A stretch of DNA of 32,378 nt from Candidatus Gastranaerophilales bacterium (GTDB taxonomy: Bacteria; Cyanobacteriota; Vampirovibrionia; Gastranaerophilales; Gastranaerophilaceae). Position 1 is the first letter of the stretch. The number at the start of each line of letters is the position of its first letter. The notes below the pieces were generated by a model. The model had not been told where the DNA came from. It did not search any database and saw only the letters and a program-made list of their open reading frames with translations. The DNA lies in the NCBI GenBank assembly GCA_947632315.1, contig CANROV010000001.1:1-32378 (forward strand), written 5' to 3'. Positions 23,398 to 31,656 of the stretch are shown here, piece by piece. A program made the translations under genes and the position numbers.

Positions 23398-25188
23398 TTA
23401 AAAATGAGTATGTTTATTTGTTTTTATTGTATCTTTTTCATCTTGAATCTGAGAAACTTTTTCTATTTCATCCAAAATTTCTTCGGGAGTAAAAGGAGTT
23501 CCGTCATATTTTAAAAATTCGATAACTTCTGTTCCTCTGTTTATATGTGTACATCTTTCAACTATTGTTGACTTAAATTGTGCATTATAATTAGCTTCTA
23601 TAACAATGATAACATCTTTATTTTTAACAAAGTCCTTTATCCAATCTGTAGGTAAAGGATATAAAGTTCTCGGATAAAGTGCCTGAACTTTTATCCCCTT
23701 TCCATGAGCTTTATCTATTGCTTCAAAAACCGGGCCTGAAGTAGAACCCCAGCTTATAATACCAATTGAAGCATCTTCATCTCCGTAAGTTTTTGCTTTA
23801 GAAAATTGTCCTGCGGCGGTTTCTAATTTTCTGAATCTTTTTTCTGTCATTTTTCTGTGCGTTTCAGGCTCAGGCGTCGGAGCATTTGATTGTGTATGTT
23901 CAAGACCGGTTATAACATGTTCGCCATACATATCTCCGGGGCTTGTTATAGGTGAAATGCCAGTTTGTGTATCTTCATAACGATTATATATATCGCCTTC
24001 TTTTAGAGTCGGTTTTTGTCTGTTTACTATTTTTAATTTTTCAATATCGATTAAATCGACACATTCACGTCTTGGCCCTAATGAAGCGTCTGATAATATT
24101 ATTACCGGTACTTGATATTGTTCTGCAAAATTAAATGCGTTAATGGTTTGATAGAAACAATCAGCAACATCCATAGGTGCAAGAACAATTTTAGGACAAT
24201 CACCATGTGTTCCGTACATAGCGGCAAACAGGTCGCTTTGTTCTGTTTTGGTAGGAACTCCTGTTGATGGCCCGCATCTTTGTACATCAGCTATTACAAC
24301 GGGTAACTCAGCCATTGAAGCAAGTCCTATGGCTTCCTGCATAAGTGAAAATCCGGGGCCTGATGTTGCTGTCATTGACTTTACTCCTGCATAAGAAGCA
24401 CCAAGCGCATAATTAATAGCAGCAATTTCATCTTCACATTGAACCATTTTTCCGCCGAATTTAGGCAGTTCTTTTGCAAGCCATTCCATTATTTCCGTTG
24501 CGGGTGTTATTGGATAGCCGGCAAAAAATCTGCATCCTGAAACAAGTGCTGCGAGTCCTATTGCTTCATTACCCGACATTATTAATTTTGCACCTGTTTG
24601 CTTCATTTCTGTTTTGTCGTATGAATCTTTTCGTTCAAGTTGTTCTTTTGCATATTTTATGCCCGCATTTAGTGCATTTTTGTTTGAATCAATAACTTCT
24701 TGTGGTTTTAATCTGTATCTTAATTCTATATCTTTTAAAATTTGTTCTTCAATGTGGAGATTTTTAAGAACTTCAACTACAATTCCCAGTGAAACCATAT
24801 TCCTTGAACGTTCCGAGTTAAGCTCTTTTGCAATAGATGTTGTCGGAATAGGATAAATTATCAAATCTTTTCTGTCTGTTTCTATTTCTCCTGTATAATC
24901 TTTATCATAAATTAATATTCCGTTTGGTTTTATTTTATTTATACATTCAAAAATAGTATCTTTATCAAGACATATAAGAATATCAATATCCCCTGTTGCG
25001 GTAAGTGCTTTATGTTCGCTTATTCTAAGAGTATAATAACATTTACCGTCGCCTCTGATTTCCGAAGGAAATGCCCTGTAAGTTGTTACATAATAACCTT
25101 TTCTTGCTGTTGCATATGAAAGTATATCTCCCGAACTGATTATTCCTTGTCCGGATGTTCCCGTAATTTTTATTATTATATCCCTCAT
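23398..25188 (-). CDS. korA: 2-oxoacid:ferredoxin oxidoreductase, fused gamma-alpha subunit
   Basis: 596 residues. N-terminal gamma domain 1-~185 (GTSGQGIISSGDILSYA, YRAFPSEIRGDG). Alpha domain from ~200: GYPITPATE (224-232), CEDEIAAINYALGASYAG, SATSGPGFSLM-like motif (TATSGPGFSLMQEAIG), TPTKTEQSDLFAAMYG, then the C-terminal transketolase-like part (IGIISWGSTSGP, LYPLPTDW). The gamma-alpha fusion is the common Kor/Vor arrangement. An excellent AGGAGG lies nine bases before ATG. First gene of the korA-korB-VKOR-queH operon. No separate delta ferredoxin subunit is present, so external ferredoxin is used. Confidence 0.93.
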   Translation of the reverse strand: MRDIIIKITGTSGQGIISSGDILSYATARKGYYVTTYRAFPSEIRGDGKCYYTLRISEHKALTATGDIDILICLDKDTIFECINKIKPNGILIYDKDYTGEIETDRKDLIIYPIPTTSIAKELNSERSRNMVSLGIVVEVLKNLHIEEQILKDIELRYRLKPQEVIDSNKNALNAGIKYAKEQLERKDSYDKTEMKQTGAKLIMSGNEAIGLAALVSGCRFFAGYPITPATEIMEWLAKELPKFGGKMVQCEDEIAAINYALGASYAGVKSMTATSGPGFSLMQEAIGLASMAELPVVIADVQRCGPSTGVPTKTEQSDLFAAMYGTHGDCPKIVLAPMDVADCFYQTINAFNFAEQYQVPVIILSDASLGPRRECVDLIDIEKLKIVNRQKPTLKEGDIYNRYEDTQTGISPITSPGDMYGEHVITGLEHTQSNAPTPEPETHRKMTEKRFRKLETAAGQFSKAKTYGDEDASIGIISWGSTSGPVFEAIDKAHGKGIKVQALYPRTLYPLPTDWIKDFVKNKDVIIVIEANYNAQFKSTIVERCTHINRGTEVIEFLKYDGTPFTPEEILDEIEKVSQIQDEKDTIKTNKHTHF

Positions 25189-25209
25189 GAAATATTTCCT
25201 CCTATTTTA

Positions 25210-25238
25210 ATTTTATTACTAAAATTTTTAATAGTGAA
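25210..25238 (-). promoter_or_regulatory. Predicted promoter of the korAB operon
   Basis: On the minus strand TTCACT (25233-25238), 17-base spacer, TAAAAT (25210-25215); a second TAAAAT lies six bases further. Modest match, but correctly placed in the only gap before korA. Confidence 0.4.
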
Positions 25239-25249
25239 ATTTTTTAAAT

Positions 25250-26428
25250 TTATTCCGATAAAGCTTCAGCAAGTCGTTTAATACCTGTTTTAATAGTATC
25301 TTCGTTTGCGTTAGTATAATTTAAACGAAGTGTATTAACTTTATCGGGATTTACATAGAACGGGTGACCCGGAACAAATGCAACTTTTTTAGCAATTGCT
25401 TTATCAAACAGTTTAATAACGTCCTTTCCTTCTTCGAGTGTTACCCAAGTGAACATACCGCCTTTAGGGTGTGTAAATTTGACAGTTTTCGGGAAATATT
25501 CTTCCATGGCATTTATCATCGCATTTGCTTGTGATTTATACAATTTTTTTATTTTTTCTATGTGTTTATCAAGGTCGTTATTATATAAATAATCGGAAAT
25601 AAGATATTGTCCGAATATATTTGAATGCAGGTCAGAGGCTTGCTTTGCCGTTTCAAGCATTTTAATAATTTCTTTGTTTGCAATTATATACCCCAAACGC
25701 ATTCCGGGAGTTACTATTTTAGAAAATGAGCCTAAATAAATGTTCTTTTCACTTCTGTTTAGTCCGATATAAGGTATTCTTTCGGTTTCTTCAAATCTTA
25801 ATTCTCCATAAGGGTCATCTTGGATAAGAATCATATTTTCGTCTTTTATAACATCGAATACTTTTTCACGATTTTCTTTAGTATATGTTAACCCCGTAGG
25901 ATTTTGAAAGTTGGGAATTAAGTAAGCGACTTTAGGTTTGAATGTTTTAACGGTATTTTTTAAGTCATCAATGTCAAGTCCGTCGTCATTTAATTTTGTT
26001 TGAACAAAGTTTGCTCTATACATGCAGAATGATTGTAAAAGTCCGAGATAAGAAGGCTTTTCTACCATAACATTATCGCCTTCATCAACAAAAACTTTGC
26101 CTATTAAATCAAGTGCCTGCTGTGAGCCTGTTGTTATGATTACATTATCAATTGTTATATTCATTCCCCAAATTTTTTTATATCTGTCAACTATATATTG
26201 ACGCAGGCTGTCCAGCCCCATTGTTGTTGAATATTGATATATTTTTGCTCCGAATTTATCGGCTATTCTGTTCATTGATACTTTTAATTCTTCTTGCGGG
26301 AATGAAATAGGATTTGGTAATCCGCCTGCAAATGATATTATTTCAGAATTTTGCGTTACTTTTAATATTTCTCTTATAAATGATGACGGTGTGTTTTTTA
26401 TTCTCTTTGAAAAATACGTTTCAAACAT
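25250..26428 (-). CDS. PLP-dependent aminotransferase, 2-aminoadipate/aromatic (class I, MocR-like domain) type
   Basis: Transfers an amino group between an amino acid and a 2-oxoacid. 392 residues, fold-type I. Opening signature ISFAGGLPNPISFPQEEL, N176 (PNFQNPTGLTY), D205/Y207 (QDDPYGELRF), Schiff-base K237 (GSFSKIVTPGMRLGYI), terminal Arg in LRLNYTNA. No DNA-binding domain, so it is a free-standing enzyme like LysN or 2-aminoadipate transaminase. Located just upstream of korAB (same strand), it could supply the 2-oxoacid. Substrate unknown. Confidence 0.9.
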   Translation of the reverse strand: MFETYFSKRIKNTPSSFIREILKVTQNSEIISFAGGLPNPISFPQEELKVSMNRIADKFGAKIYQYSTTMGLDSLRQYIVDRYKKIWGMNITIDNVIITTGSQQALDLIGKVFVDEGDNVMVEKPSYLGLLQSFCMYRANFVQTKLNDDGLDIDDLKNTVKTFKPKVAYLIPNFQNPTGLTYTKENREKVFDVIKDENMILIQDDPYGELRFEETERIPYIGLNRSEKNIYLGSFSKIVTPGMRLGYIIANKEIIKMLETAKQASDLHSNIFGQYLISDYLYNNDLDKHIEKIKKLYKSQANAMINAMEEYFPKTVKFTHPKGGMFTWVTLEEGKDVIKLFDKAIAKKVAFVPGHPFYVNPDKVNTLRLNYTNANEDTIKTGIKRLAEALSE

Positions 26429-26507
26429 AATACTTCCCTTATCTTTTCCTTATTAAAATACTTTTTTAATATATCAAAAATAAGTTTAAATAGAAACATA
26501 AAAAATT

Positions 26508-27383
26508 TTATTTTTTCTTGAGAATAATTAAAAATACTCCCGAAAGAATGGCTATAACACCTATAATAATTCTTTGTGTTAACTGTTCATGAAAGAAAAG
26601 CACACCAAAGAAAATTGCGGTTAATGGTTCTAATGCACCTAATATTGCTGTCGGAGTCGGGCCTATTAATTTTATTCCGATTGTTAATGTTTCTATTGAA
26701 ATAATTGTCGGAAATAATGCAAGACCTATGGGGTATATCCATAACATTGGTTTGGGAATAATTTGTAAATTCGTACAAAATTTTAAGTTGTATATAAATA
26801 GAAAAAGCGAAAAGAGCATTACGTAAAATGTTAATTTCTCGGTATTCATATGTTTTAAAGTTTTGTTCACTTTAACAATTACAATGTAAATTGCATATAC
26901 AATTGCGGAAATAAGAATGTAACATATTCCTGTTATATTTAAATCTAATCCGTTTTTTCCTTTGTATAGAAGTATGATACCTCCAAAAGTTAAAATAATA
27001 GCGAAAATGGCAGTTTTTGTGAGTTTTTCATTAAAAAATAACCTCATTATTAAAGCTACCAACAGCGGATATATGAATAAAATTGTACACGCAATTCCGG
27101 AATCAATATATTTAAAACTTGCAAATAATGTAAGTGATGAAGCGCCAAAAAACATAGCTGATATAAATGTAAATAATAATTCTTTTATATTTATTTTTAG
27201 GGATTTGTTTTTGAAAAATTTGAGCCAGACAAAATAAATAATTACTGCAAAAAAATATCTGTAAAATAAAATTGAATTAACTCCTAATCCGGCTTTAAAC
27301 AGGGGCAGTGCAAATAAAGGATTCATTCCATAACTGAAAGATGCGGCAGCACTATATATGTATCCTTTTTGTCTTTTGTTCAA
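26508..27383 (-). CDS. EamA-family (DMT superfamily) transporter
   Basis: About ten membrane helices in two homologous EamA halves (N-half YIYSAAASFSYGMNPLF...; C-half GICYILISAIVYAIYIVIV... with LEPLTAIFFGVLFFHE). Exports or imports metabolites such as amino acids; substrate unknown. Start: I choose TTG at 27381-27383 (291 residues), because GAGAGGAG lies exactly six bases before it; the TTG at 27401 would put that sequence inside the coding region. Upstream of the aminotransferase on the same strand, which suggests but does not prove amino-acid transport. Confidence 0.85.
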   Translation of the reverse strand: MNKRQKGYIYSAAASFSYGMNPLFALPLFKAGLGVNSILFYRYFFAVIIYFVWLKFFKNKSLKINIKELLFTFISAMFFGASSLTLFASFKYIDSGIACTILFIYPLLVALIMRLFFNEKLTKTAIFAIILTFGGIILLYKGKNGLDLNITGICYILISAIVYAIYIVIVKVNKTLKHMNTEKLTFYVMLFSLFLFIYNLKFCTNLQIIPKPMLWIYPIGLALFPTIISIETLTIGIKLIGPTPTAILGALEPLTAIFFGVLFFHEQLTQRIIIGVIAILSGVFLIILKKK

Positions 27384-27389
27384 TTTATT

Positions 27390-27397
27390 CTCCTCTC
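27390..27397 (-). promoter_or_regulatory. Shine-Dalgarno sequence fixing the TTG start of the EamA gene
   Basis: On the minus strand GAGAGGAG, then six bases (AATAAA), then TTG. The strength and spacing decide the start, since no ATG or GTG is available nearby. Confidence 0.75.
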
Positions 27398-27460
27398 TCA
27401 AAACTTAGCTTAAAATAAATTAAAAATCAATTTATAAGAAGTTAATAAAATTTTTTATAT

Positions 27461-27466
27461 TAAAAT
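27461..27466 (+). promoter_or_regulatory. -10 box placed for a leaderless nth transcript
   Basis: TAAAAT, then six A/T bases, then ATG at 27473-27475; no Shine-Dalgarno sequence exists. The surroundings are so A+T-rich that the match is weaker evidence than at yraN. Confidence 0.3.
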
Positions 27467-27472
27467 AAAAAT

Positions 27473-28114
27473 ATGATAAAAAACTTTAATAAAATTATTG
27501 ATAATATAAAATTAATGAATTTACCTCAAACTGAATTTGTTAAGTTTATGGAGGATATTCATAATCCGTTTATTGTGCTTATTGCTTGTATTTTATCTTT
27601 AAGGACAAATGATAAGACAACATATCCTGCTACAATGAGGATGTTAAAATTAGGCAGAACTCCTCAAGACTTTTTAAATGTCAAACTTGAAGATTTAGAA
27701 ACGGCTATATATCCAGTGGGATTTTACAAGAATAAAGCTAAGCAGATATTAGATATTGCTTATGAATTATATAATAATTACAATAGCGTTGTTCCAAAAG
27801 AAATTGATGAGCTGATTAAATTTAAAGGAGTGGGCAGAAAAACAGCTAATCTTGTTCAGTCAAAAGGGTACGGACTGCCCAGTATTTGTGTTGATGTTCA
27901 TGTCCACCGTATTTCAAATCGTTTAGGTATCGTTTGTACAAAAGAACCCGAAGAAACTGAATTTGCACTTAAAAACAATTTACCTCAAGATTCTTGGAGT
28001 GAAATTAATACTTTATTTGTTACCCTTGGGCAAAATATATGCAAACCGGCAAAACCGGTTTGCACTAAATGTAAATTAACTGATTTTTGTAAATATTATA
28101 AACTGAATAATTAA
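27473..28114 (+). CDS. nth: Endonuclease III (DNA glycosylase/AP lyase)
   Basis: Base-excision repair enzyme removing oxidised pyrimidines. 213 residues. Helix-hairpin-helix FKGVGRKTAN with catalytic K123, catalytic D141 in CVDVHVHR, and the 4Fe-4S loop C190-x6-C197-x2-C200-x5-C206. LSLRTNDKTT in place of the E. coli LSAQATD text matches the archaeal/deep bacterial branch. Divergent from the EamA gene and convergent with the SEC-C gene (two bases apart). Confidence 0.96.
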   Translation: MIKNFNKIIDNIKLMNLPQTEFVKFMEDIHNPFIVLIACILSLRTNDKTTYPATMRMLKLGRTPQDFLNVKLEDLETAIYPVGFYKNKAKQILDIAYELYNNYNSVVPKEIDELIKFKGVGRKTANLVQSKGYGLPSICVDVHVHRISNRLGIVCTKEPEETEFALKNNLPQDSWSEINTLFVTLGQNICKPAKPVCTKCKLTDFCKYYKLNN

Positions 28115-28116
28115 AT

Positions 28117-29421
28117 TTATCTGGGCATACAGCAGTTTTTATATTTTTTTCCGCTTCCGCAAGGACATTTATCATTTCTGCCTACATTAGAATAATCAAT
28201 ACCTTCTTTGTGTTTTTGTTCTTCTTTTACGGTTACGGTGTTCATCATTTCTTCAAATATTTTGGACGCATATAAAACGCTTGCTGATGAATATATTTTC
28301 TTTTCGACGGAATCTTGCTTATAGTAATTTAAAAGTTCATCTAATGTGTAGTTCGTTTGAAGAATTTCGTTTGTTCGTTCCATAAAATTATTATATTTTT
28401 CCGCTATTCTTTTTATTATATTAGCAGGAACTTTGTCATTTTCCAGAAAACTTTTAATACAATCTTTATAACCTTGGACTGTTTTATAATCTTCAGCTTC
28501 GTATATTTTACACAAAGTTTGATAAAAAGGAAGTACGAATAATCCTAATTCTTCATCATAGATAATTCCTATATCGTAGGTTGAAGAATGTGATGCAAAT
28601 CCTTCCAATGATTTTTCCATAAAATCGGAATAAGAATTTTTAAAGTCTGATACAGTGAAATATCTGTTATTTTCAACCTGTTTTATGTTTTCTTCAATAT
28701 CTTCCTTGTCAGGCATTATTCCGTCATCACAGTATGCATTAAATAAATTTATTAAATTATCCGCATAAATATTTGTTGTTATTACTTCGTTTGTATTAAA
28801 ACATTCTTTGAATTTTATTCCGAAATTTTTAACCAGAGTTTCAATTTGTTCCTGTTTCTTTTCATTATCTTCATATGCATCTTCAGGTTTCTCTATGATT
28901 TTTGCTATTGCATATTTATAAACTTCTTCTTTATTTATACTTGATAAAACATTTGTAATTTCAATCAGATAAAATTCATTTTTCATTTCAAAAATTCTGC
29001 AAAGTGCAAATTGACCCGGAGTTATTCCTCTAAAATTATTCATTTTTACGAATGAAAGAACTTTATACATTTTTTCGTTTACAAGATTATAAAGTTCAAA
29101 TCCGTTAGATAAAACTCGTCTTATTTCAAATACTGATGAAAATGATTTTGATAAGCTCTTTAATATTTCTTTTTCCTGTTTGGATATATCTTTAGTGTTT
29201 TCTTCAAAAAGCTGTATAATTGTTTTGCGTTCTTTTGTTAGTCGTCTTTCAAATACATAAGGAATGATTAAGGCGTTTATATTTGTGTTTCTTTGATTCT
29301 TTGCTGATATTGTAGCTAAATATTCATTAAAATCAGGCTTTACTATATCATTATTAACAACAAAATTCATTAATTTTGTTATAGTTTCTGATATTGTTGA
29401 TAACTTTTCTATTACTGACAT
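28117..29421 (-). CDS. SEC-C motif protein with an uncharacterised large N-terminal region
   Basis: 434 residues. The last ~20 form a SEC-C zinc motif: C419, C421, C430, C431 in KCPCGSGKKYKNCC, as at the end of SecA, where it binds zinc and SecB or ribosomes. The remaining ~410 residues are soluble, helical and charged; I do not recognise them as a known domain. There is no DEAD-box motor, so this is not SecA. Start ATG 29419-29421, three bases after pgeF. A zinc-dependent role in protein quality control or ribosome binding is possible; function unknown. Confidence 0.75.
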   Translation of the reverse strand: MSVIEKLSTISETITKLMNFVVNNDIVKPDFNEYLATISAKNQRNTNINALIIPYVFERRLTKERKTIIQLFEENTKDISKQEKEILKSLSKSFSSVFEIRRVLSNGFELYNLVNEKMYKVLSFVKMNNFRGITPGQFALCRIFEMKNEFYLIEITNVLSSINKEEVYKYAIAKIIEKPEDAYEDNEKKQEQIETLVKNFGIKFKECFNTNEVITTNIYADNLINLFNAYCDDGIMPDKEDIEENIKQVENNRYFTVSDFKNSYSDFMEKSLEGFASHSSTYDIGIIYDEELGLFVLPFYQTLCKIYEAEDYKTVQGYKDCIKSFLENDKVPANIIKRIAEKYNNFMERTNEILQTNYTLDELLNYYKQDSVEKKIYSSASVLYASKIFEEMMNTVTVKEEQKHKEGIDYSNVGRNDKCPCGSGKKYKNCCMPR

Positions 29422-29424
29422 AAT

Positions 29425-30165
29425 TTATCTGACTCCTTTAATTTTTAATATTGCTGAATGTCTTGCTGTTTTACCTTTTTCTTTCCTATATGAAAAAAAT
29501 ATATCAGACATACAGCATGTGCAATACTCACAACTATCTATATTTTTTATACCAATATTTGTTAATTGGTATTTGTTTAATAATTTTAAATCTATAAAAT
29601 ACTTATCATTTATTTTTTTATATAATTCTTTGTTCGTTTTATCTTTAATTAATTGTTCAAAAACATCTTCACTTGTTTCAAAACAGCATTTTCCTATTGC
29701 AGGCCCTATTATTGCGGTGATATTTTCGGGTAATATATTATAACTTTTAACTAGTTTTTCTCCGGTCTTTTTGGCTATTTCTTTTGCCGTTCCCCTCCAG
29801 CCGGCATGTATTACGGCACCTGTATTATCTTTTTTACTGTATAAAATAATCGGAACACAATCTGCAAAATTTAGCATTAATAAGCTGTTCTCTATGTTTG
29901 ATATTAATGCATCCGTGTTTTCGTATAATGTTTTATCTTTTGATATAATTTGAATATTATCGCTGTGTGTTTGTTCTGCCGTATATATTTTTTCACAGTT
30001 TAATTTATTTAAAAGGAAAGTTTTGTTTCTTTCCGATTCTTGTTCTAAGTCAAGTCTGTCTCTTGAAGTCAATACAAATTCTCTGGTAGTAAAAAAACAA
30101 TCAGTATCATCCAATAAAGATGATTTTAAAACTTTTTTTCCGTAAAAATTATCAAAATAAAACAT
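29425..30165 (-). CDS. pgeF: PgeF/YfiH (LACC1-like) peptidoglycan editing factor / purine nucleoside enzyme
   Basis: 246 residues. Signature metal-site motifs: AEQTHSD, NFADCVPI, HAGWRGTAKEIA, GPAIGKCCFE, and C-terminal CTCCMSDIFFSYRKEKG. Family members act on purine nucleosides (phosphorolysis/deamination), and E. coli YfiH also corrects misincorporated serine in peptidoglycan precursors. ATG overlaps the upp stop by one base (TAATG), so coupled with upp: a plausible nucleobase-salvage pair. Confidence 0.92.
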   Translation of the reverse strand: MFYFDNFYGKKVLKSSLLDDTDCFFTTREFVLTSRDRLDLEQESERNKTFLLNKLNCEKIYTAEQTHSDNIQIISKDKTLYENTDALISNIENSLLMLNFADCVPIILYSKKDNTGAVIHAGWRGTAKEIAKKTGEKLVKSYNILPENITAIIGPAIGKCCFETSEDVFEQLIKDKTNKELYKKINDKYFIDLKLLNKYQLTNIGIKNIDSCEYCTCCMSDIFFSYRKEKGKTARHSAILKIKGVR

Positions 30166-30827
30166 TAGTTTTCTACCGTATTAAAAATTCTGTCACCCGC
30201 ATCACCAAGTCCCGGTTTTATATATCCGTTTTTATTCAGACAGTTATCTATACTTGCCGTAATAATTTTTATATCAGGATATAAAGATTGAACTTTTTCA
30301 AGCCCTTCCGGCGCACTTATCAAACTGACAAATTTTATATTTTTTTGAGGTACTTTTTTATTTACAAATAATTTTATTGATTCAACGGCAGAATTTCCCG
30401 TGGCTAACATTGGATCTAATATTAAAATTATTTTTTTATCCGGTTCATCAAACTCGACGGGGATTTTGTTGTAATACCAAATAGGAGTTAGTGTTTCTTC
30501 ATCTCGATACATACCTATATGTCTTACGGTTGCAAATGGCATTATTTCATTTGCTATATCCGAAAAAATTAATCCGGCTCTAAGAATCGGAGCGATTATT
30601 ATTTCGTTACGGCTTGTAATTTTTTCAGCTCTGCAAATTTCTAACGGTGTTTCTACCTCGCAAGGTTCAAGTTCCAAATCTTCCGTTGCTTTATAAAATA
30701 ATAAATATGTTATTCGCCTTATTGCATTTCTAAACATTTCGGCATTTGTATTTTTGTTCCTTATTATGCTTAAATTGTGACAGCATAACGGATGTTTTAT
30801 TACACATACATTTTTATAATTATTCAT
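30165..30827 (-). CDS. upp: Uracil phosphoribosyltransferase
   Basis: Makes UMP from uracil and PRPP. I start it at ATG 30825-30827 (220 residues, close to the usual ~210), overlapping the MCE stop by eight bases; GAGGAGG, which encodes the final Glu codons of the MCE protein, is its ribosome binding site though only three bases away. An ATG four codons earlier and a TTG 16 codons earlier are in frame but lack such a site. Motifs: IKHPLCCHNLSIIRNKNT, FKA-type ILRAGLIFSD, PRPP loop ILDPMLATGNSA, and GYIKPGLGDAGDRIF. Confidence 0.95.
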   Translation of the reverse strand: MNNYKNVCVIKHPLCCHNLSIIRNKNTNAEMFRNAIRRITYLLFYKATEDLELEPCEVETPLEICRAEKITSRNEIIIAPILRAGLIFSDIANEIMPFATVRHIGMYRDEETLTPIWYYNKIPVEFDEPDKKIILILDPMLATGNSAVESIKLFVNKKVPQKNIKFVSLISAPEGLEKVQSLYPDIKIITASIDNCLNKNGYIKPGLGDAGDRIFNTVEN

Positions 30828-31470
30828 GTTCCTCCTCATTTTGCAGTTCTTGGAGTTTTTTATTTGTATATTCAAGTGTGGATTCTGACAATTTATAAAT
30901 TATAACAGACTCGGCATTATTAATTATTCCTGCTTGTTTTGAAAAATCTTCAACGAGCTTGCTTTGTTTAAACCATTGTTTATTATTAATAAGGTCTGCA
31001 GCTTGAATGCTCCTGCCGATTCCTCCATATATGTCAATCATTACGTTTGCAACAAGCTCTTGACCATCCCAGAAGTCTTGAACTTTATATGTCTTTGAAG
31101 GAATTATTAATCCTTCTCCCTCGGTTATCTGATTATCAGGCGCTAACTCTAATGATGTTGAGCCTCCCAGTCCGTAAAATTCAATATTCGCCAATGCTTT
31201 ATTCGGAATTTTAATGTTTTCTTTTGTAACTATAAATGAGACAAATACTTTATTATCAAATATTTTTACATCTTGAACATGTCCTATATTTATCCCCATT
31301 AATTTAACGGGTGAACCTTTTATTAGCCCCGACACATCGTCAAAAAATATGTAATATGTATTTTTTGCACTTTCTTTTACGGTGTTGTTATATATAAAGA
31401 AATAAAATGATGCTGAAATCACCATCAGCCATATTAATATTTCAAAAAACCATATATATTTTTTCTTCAT
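30820..31470 (-). CDS. Second MCE/MlaD-family protein
   Basis: 216 residues from the ATG at 31468-31470. Cytoplasmic MKKK, one membrane helix (~6-27), MCE domain (~38-120) with DDVSGLIKGSPVKLMGINIG, VSFIVTKENIKIP and the typical IEFYGLGGSTSLEL, then a helical tail ending in EEEHE. Periplasmic lipid-binding role by family; partner permease not in the window. A TTG six codons upstream is in frame but the ATG stands six bases after TATAAT. First gene of the MCE-upp-pgeF-SEC-C operon, a surprising partner for nucleotide salvage. Confidence 0.86.
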   Translation of the reverse strand: MKKKYIWFFEILIWLMVISASFYFFIYNNTVKESAKNTYYIFFDDVSGLIKGSPVKLMGINIGHVQDVKIFDNKVFVSFIVTKENIKIPNKALANIEFYGLGGSTSLELAPDNQITEGEGLIIPSKTYKVQDFWDGQELVANVMIDIYGGIGRSIQAADLINNKQWFKQSKLVEDFSKQAGIINNAESVIIYKLSESTLEYTNKKLQELQNEEEHE

Positions 31471-31476
31471 TAGAAC

Positions 31477-31482
31477 ATTATA
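31477..31482 (-). promoter_or_regulatory. -10 box placed for a leaderless MCE transcript
   Basis: On the minus strand a perfect TATAAT, six bases, then ATG; no Shine-Dalgarno sequence is available, so transcription would start at the ATG. The -35 is weak. Confidence 0.45.
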
Positions 31483-31656
31483 AAACAAATTAATTTTTAT
31501 AATACATCGGAATTTTTAAATCGAATTTATTATCCTCAAGGATGCATTCCTTATCAAACTCTTGATTTAAAAACAAAGGGAATTAATAAAGTTGAAATAC
31601 CTCCATTTTATGAGGTTATTATTGATCAAATAGACTTAACTAATAAAAAGAGTAAT

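Noticed and set aside
23952..24856. Leucine/phenylalanine-rich plus-strand ORFs opposite korA
   Set aside because: Hydrophobic-looking antisense shadows of a well-conserved gene.
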